From positions 9,785,499-9,849,498 of the forward strand of contig NC_092565.1 of NCBI RefSeq assembly GCF_037975245.1: 64,000 bases of DNA, written 5' to 3'. Shown piece after piece: positions 56,692 through 64,000 of the stretch. Both the position numbers and the translations under genes were made by a program. Each line of letters begins with the position of its first letter. Position 1 is the first letter of the stretch. This DNA comes from Apostichopus japonicus. Taxonomy: Eukaryota > Echinodermata > Holothuroidea > Aspidochirotida > Stichopodidae. Under the pieces are notes generated by a model. The model searched no databases. It was not told the DNA's origin and worked only from the letters and a program-made list of their open reading frames with translations.

Positions 56692-57826
56692 CCCGCTGTT
56701 TCCTTTAACGCATTCGAGTTAAGTAGTACACAGGAGTATCCATTAGTGCGGGTACCGGGTGTTAGGCTGTCTCTGAAATGACGGCGTTACTGATACGAGA
56801 GGAGATTTATCTGTGCCTATAGAACCAACGCCAGCGATTGAGGGCCACGTAGGCCTACACCATTATGTTGATTAATATCTATTTGAACAAAACGCGCACT
56901 GTCAGCTCCGGTACTCGAAACGGTCTCAAATCGCCCAAAGAAAAGATTCGCCAAACTAACTATCTTATTGAATTCAAACAAATTTAACCAACGACTTATA
57001 TCCTGGATTAAATACATTTAGTTGACAAGAGAAAATCGTTTTCACATCCCGATGAGATTAATTTGTTTGTCTCGTCATTGAAGTATAAACGACTGGCGAC
57101 AAAGAAGAACACACAATAAAAGAAAACAAAATAAAACGATCCATAAATTAATCAAACTCTTCAAAAACTATATCAGATTTTTATTTTACATGTATTAGAA
57201 TAATTTTGTAAAGAATAGTGTCTCTTGCCTACATATTCGGAAAACATGTATGTCCAGTGTACAGTAAACGTATATTGAAATGGTAACGAATAAATGTTGT
57301 GTTGATAACCCTATTTAATGTTGTAATGCTAACTTAATACTATAATTCCTTTCATGCAGTATAAGCATAAATTCTTTATTTACCGAACATATTTAACCAG
57401 TTCGTGTTTGCTTTCCATATTCTCGATTTAAAGAGACGGATAGACAGACATTCATCGTTATACTCATAAAACGTGTCATATAATGAAAATGTTTCTTTAC
57501 GGAATTCTGACGAAGAGTATCGCGAAGTACCTGTCGATGAGTCAGGAAAATGACACCCTTTTGGCACGGGACGCAAAGAGGGATGTTGATCGGTTATTTA
57601 GAGCTGTAGATGTCTATGTCAGTCGGCTTGGTAACCGATAGCCCTGTTTGGTATAGACTTAAGCCGTAACTTCCGTCTGTAAATGAACACGATCACCAAA
57701 ACAGCCACACAAGACTTCTCTAACCCTTACCGTGCTCAGTCCCCTCCCCCTCCACCACACCCTTCCCCCCACGAACCATCGATTTCTGCGTGTTGCAATC
57801 CGCAATGTAGGTTACAGGTTCCAAAT
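56692..57826. other. Upstream flank of the PEBP gene
   Basis: The promoter of the complete PEBP gene should lie in the first few hundred bases, but no TATA or other decisive element was identified. A minus-strand open frame at 57376-57576 ends beside an AATAAA, but no domain or splice pattern supports a gene. Confidence 0.35.
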
Positions 57827-58736
57827 TGGTACACCTACCCTGTGTTGTACCGTTGCCACAATTATATTATTATCATTGTCGGTTGGAGCTCTCCGACAGT
57901 ACGATGAAAATGTTCATTTTAAGTCAGTTGCCGCGGGATGAAGGCAGTGACGTGCACATGATTTCAATGGTGGTTTGGGGGAGAGGGGGTGGCAATGACC
58001 CCCCCCCCCCACCATAGCGAAAGATTCTGAAAGGGGCTTGAAACTTTTGGACGGACTGGGCGGATCAAACATTTTACAAAAGAAGAGTCCGGATTTGAGG
58101 TGGTAGAGAGTGTTTTCCGTGTAGGCCACAAAATGAACTGTTACTGGGATAGAGGAGGGGTGTATAGGGCGTGGCTATGGGACATTTATTTTCTGGTGAG
58201 CCAAGTGGCACCGCAACATGATCTGGCGTTCAAATTAGTACTTTCGTATAGTTTTCATTTCACCCCCATAACTTGTTTTAATTACAGACTCCCTTTAATT
58301 ATTGCACCTGCATGGAAATTTATCAAATAAAACTCTCAATTAACTTTCTGATCTCGCAAACGCAGAGAAAGACAAACGTTGACGATTTTTGGACAAACAG
58401 ATCTAAATACGCTATTAATAATTAATATTCCGTTCTTTTGTGCACCTGCTCCGTTTGTACTGTTGCCACAATTATATCAAATTGTCGGTTGAAGCTCTCC
58501 GACCGTGCAGTTAACATTTTCATATTGCGTCAGATGCCGCGGGATGAAGGCAGTGACGTGCGCAGGACTTCAACATAGAAGATTTTTTTTATGGGGGGGG
58601 GGGGGCTGATATGATTTCCCCAGGTGACTGATTTGGTAAGGGCTTGAAACTTCATGGACGGGCTTTAGGCGAATTAAACATTTTACGAAAGACTGGTTCG
58701 GCTTTGAGGTCGTTGAAATTGATTCCCGTGTAGGGT
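57827..58736. repeat. Direct duplication of about 300 bp, offset about 615 bp
   Basis: Copy 1 is about 57827-58127 and copy 2 about 58442-58736. Shared blocks in order are GTTGCCACAATTATAT, TTGTCGGTTG-AGCTCTCCGAC, GCCGCGGGATGAAGGCAGTG, GGGCTTGAAACTT, GACGG-CTGG/TTTAGGCG, AAACATTTTAC-AAAG and TTCCGTGTAGG-like ends. Identity by eye is about 75-80%. Both carry a C- or G-run in the middle (57999-58010 C; 58593-58605 G). It may be a repeat family rather than a simple duplication. Confidence 0.75.
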
Positions 58737-58766
58737 GAGGGGTTGAGGGAATAGTCCGCCACAAGA

Positions 58767-58892
58767 ATATATATATATATGCATACATATGTATATATAT
58801 AAATATATATATATATACATATATTTATATACATATGTATATATATATATATATATACATATACATATGAATGTATATATATATATATATAT
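58767..58892. repeat. (TA)n microsatellite with CATA interruptions
   Basis: About 125 bases of TA with regular ACATATG-like interruptions. Tyr/Ile-rich open frames on both strands are artefacts. Confidence 0.95.
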
Positions 58893-60891
58893 CTCCAAAA
58901 TATATCATAAAAATATTACATCTATAATTAGGCCTAAACGCAAGGTTGTGCTGATAAATACTATTGAAAATAAAATACTATTGAAAATTATATCCCAAGA
59001 CTGAATGTATCTTCACTCGCCTGACAATGGATATTGGGACCATACCCACTTCCTTAAGTTGGGTGCGCCACTTAGATGAAGTGCGTTTCCAAACCACTTC
59101 TAGCCTGTTCCCTTCCCCCGCCCGACTGATATAGGTTTGGGCATGAACCTTTATTGAAGGTTCGTAGGTGGATTTCATAGAGAAGGGGTTGTGGCCCTGG
59201 GGTCCCGTATGTGTGTGGATGGGCCGTGGTTCTGGGGATCATGCATCGAGTATTATGAAGATTATTCGAACTATAAGTTAGGTCTTAGTGTGACTTTATA
59301 CTAATAAGTCTTCCGAAACTGAATATAGTAATTTACTTTTTACTGAACCATTTCCCCATTCTACCAAAGTGGTATACAGTCCCCCCCCCCCCACACACAC
59401 ACACCCCTTTTCCACACGTTACTAACATGTATCGTTAGTTGGTGCAAGCAGTCGATTTTTCGAATGAAATTAAAAACACTTCTGTTTTGTTGGGCAACAG
59501 TTTGATTTGTATCGATTCATTTCCGACTATCCTTCACAGAAATACTGCCATGCTTTCCTCCCACGTAATGTAGCTCAAAATAATCGAGGGCAGCATTTTA
59601 GTATTCGTTTTTCGTGAGCTCCAAATGATGAATAAACAAACTCTGTGGTTCATATCGTAATAAGTGGAAACTGAGATCATATTAGCGGATATGTTGACCA
59701 TTTGAGAACATGAATAATATGGGATGTAATCTTATCTAGCTCACTTTAGAGTAACAATTTTGTCAAATTTTTAATCGAAGAATCCACTTAAAAAAAAAAG
59801 TTGTTGTTTACTTTATCACTGTAATTCCTTGTTTGGTGTAGTAAAGAGAAACTTATTCTACGGTAATGAAATCGTTCTAGGTTAGAACTTGAGCCTGGGT
59901 GAAGGAATTTTTCTTGGATGGAGGGTGAGGAATGAGACAGTGTGTTTACTTACAAACAGTTATAACATGAAATGAACCATAATTTGATTATCTACCATCT
60001 TTGTGCTTTATAAGGTGACTTTTTATATCAAACATGGGGGTAAGTTCTTTTTCCCCCTATTTTGACCCTCAAGTGAACTTTGACCTTCATTAAAAACCAA
60101 AGGAAGGTTGTACTCACAATTTTCTGAGGTTAGATTCAACTCTTACATGCTTATACTAAACAGCAGAAAGTACTCTCATACACACAGACTGACATGAATG
60201 AGTACAAAATGTGTTTATAAACAAAGCTTTTTAAACAGTTTTACCAAAGTAAATATATTTCAGAGGAAAGAATACAGGGGAATATTTAATATTTCAAGAA
60301 GGAAGAAATACGATTCAAGGCAAAAAAGGTTGTAAAGGTTATAAATGTATCTGTATTAGAAATACACAAGAAACACTACCGCAGAAGACCAAAAGAATGA
60401 TATAAAGTTTGAAAGGCAGTCAAAGAAGTTTAACAATGAAGTTTTCTCTACAAGAAGTACAAAAATTGAGACGTCTAGGCAAGATCTTAATGACCGAGGG
60501 CAAGTACTAGCTGCACACTTCATCTATTGCACTGAAAATATTTCGATAACATCCCATCTCAGCCATCCCACCTTCCCACACCCCTACTCCAGTTGTTCCA
60601 TAACAACTCCCTGGTTTCACATATGTAAGGCAGTGGCATAAGTGATTGACATATTATTAATCTATTTTGGGACATTTGCATAAGCAGACCATTAAGGGTC
60701 ATTTCCTTAACACCTTCAAATAGACCCTCGGCATATCACCTTCGCTTGAATATAGAGATACCATACACCAGATAGTGTCAATATTATTGTTACATTCTGA
60801 AGGAGGCATTAAACTTTGTGGGAAAAAAAAACAGTTTAAAGAGAAATCATTGTTGTTTTTTAAATTTCATTTGTGTTAACTTCTATGAAAT
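58893..60891. other. Intergenic stretch between the two PEBP genes
   Basis: No exon found. There is a C-run with CA repeat at about 59381-59403. The right part may include the 3' UTR of the second PEBP gene. Confidence 0.4.
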
Positions 60892-63494
<2,603 letters not shown>

Positions 63495-64000
63495 CTACAG
63501 TTGAAGTAAACAAAGCAAGACAAATTAAAACAATGATCTACTTCTGGTTGGTAGTTTCACCAAACCTTAACCAACAAAGTTGTAATTACTCAAAAATCCT
63601 TCTATGATGGTTACTAAACAAGCAATTAAAGGAATCAAAACTTCACCACCCAGGCACTCATCATAATTCATACGATCAACATTAACCACACAATGTCAAA
63701 AGCACATTGAAAAAAAATCAAACGTTTGGGACTTTTTCTTTACTTATTTGTTCTGAAACTTGAATAATCATCAGTAAAGTTAATAAGAATAATTTACTGC
63801 ACTGAAAAATAAAAGAAGACATATTTTTAAGTGCAAACTACCAGCAGCCAGGAGTCCAGGACGCCTGTGCCAAGACATAATTTTACAATGGTTTATGAAA
63901 CACAGTGCGATGTTTTCCAACAGATACATCGAAGTGATGAATTCACATCGCTATGTTTTGTTAAATCGCGACCACTCTAATGCAAACTTTCTTCTTTTAC
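63495..64000. other. Intron 1 (part) of the second PEBP gene
   Basis: No signal-peptide exon or other feature is seen up to the window edge. In the paralogue the first intron is 813 bases long, so the missing exon would be expected a few hundred bases beyond 64000. Confidence 0.6.

Noticed and set aside
57376-57576. Minus-strand 66-codon frame ending beside AATAAA
   Set aside because: No homology recognised and no clear acceptor; the hexamer overlaps the stop by chance in AT-rich DNA.

Overview
The window reads as AT-rich, repeat-laden genomic DNA of an invertebrate animal. Genes are split by spliceosomal introns. There are no operons, ribosome-binding sites or bacterial gene spacing. An EGR-type zinc-finger gene, secreted PEBP-family genes, minisatellites, foldback elements and tRNA-like SINE traces fit a marine invertebrate. 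An echinoderm (perhaps a sea cucumber) is my guess, but nothing here proves it.

Layout. 0-11.5 kb is mostly non-coding: a TA microsatellite, a degenerate tandem repeat of about 160 bp, and one well-spliced orphan exon on the minus strand (5.5 kb) with a possible terminal exon at 3.2 kb. 11.5-15.8 kb holds a complete two-exon EGR transcription-factor gene on the minus strand, with CArG-like and CRE sites upstream. 15.8-31 kb is sparse: two in-phase candidate exons on the plus strand (20.5 and 25.2 kb), SINE-like traces and a small palindromic MITE (27.1 kb). 31.15-35.53 kb is a 4.4 kb candidate DNA transposon. It has 28-bp terminal inverted repeats and a motif built on TGTCCC repeated about every 200 bp inside both ends. 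The right end has strong hairpins, and exon-like coding fragments lie in the centre; I recognise no transposase.

35.5-53 kb is dominated by repeats: a 72-bp minisatellite whose length keeps frames open (38.8-40.4 kb), a foldback element (46.3-46.8 kb) with a single-arm relative at 42 kb, and a 3.5 kb degenerate minisatellite of about 58 bp (48.5-52 kb). 53.5-64 kb carries two neighbouring minus-strand genes for phosphatidylethanolamine-binding-protein (PEBP) family proteins. The first is complete (four exons, signal peptide, 198 residues). The second lacks its first exon, which should lie beyond the right edge. Their exon sizes and phases match, so they are tandem duplicates.

The firmly supported genes are EGR and the two PEBP genes. 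They are not functionally linked as far as the sequence shows: EGR would act in the nucleus as an inducible regulator, while at least the first PEBP protein should enter the secretory pathway. All other coding calls rest on splice-site and open-frame arguments alone and carry low confidence.
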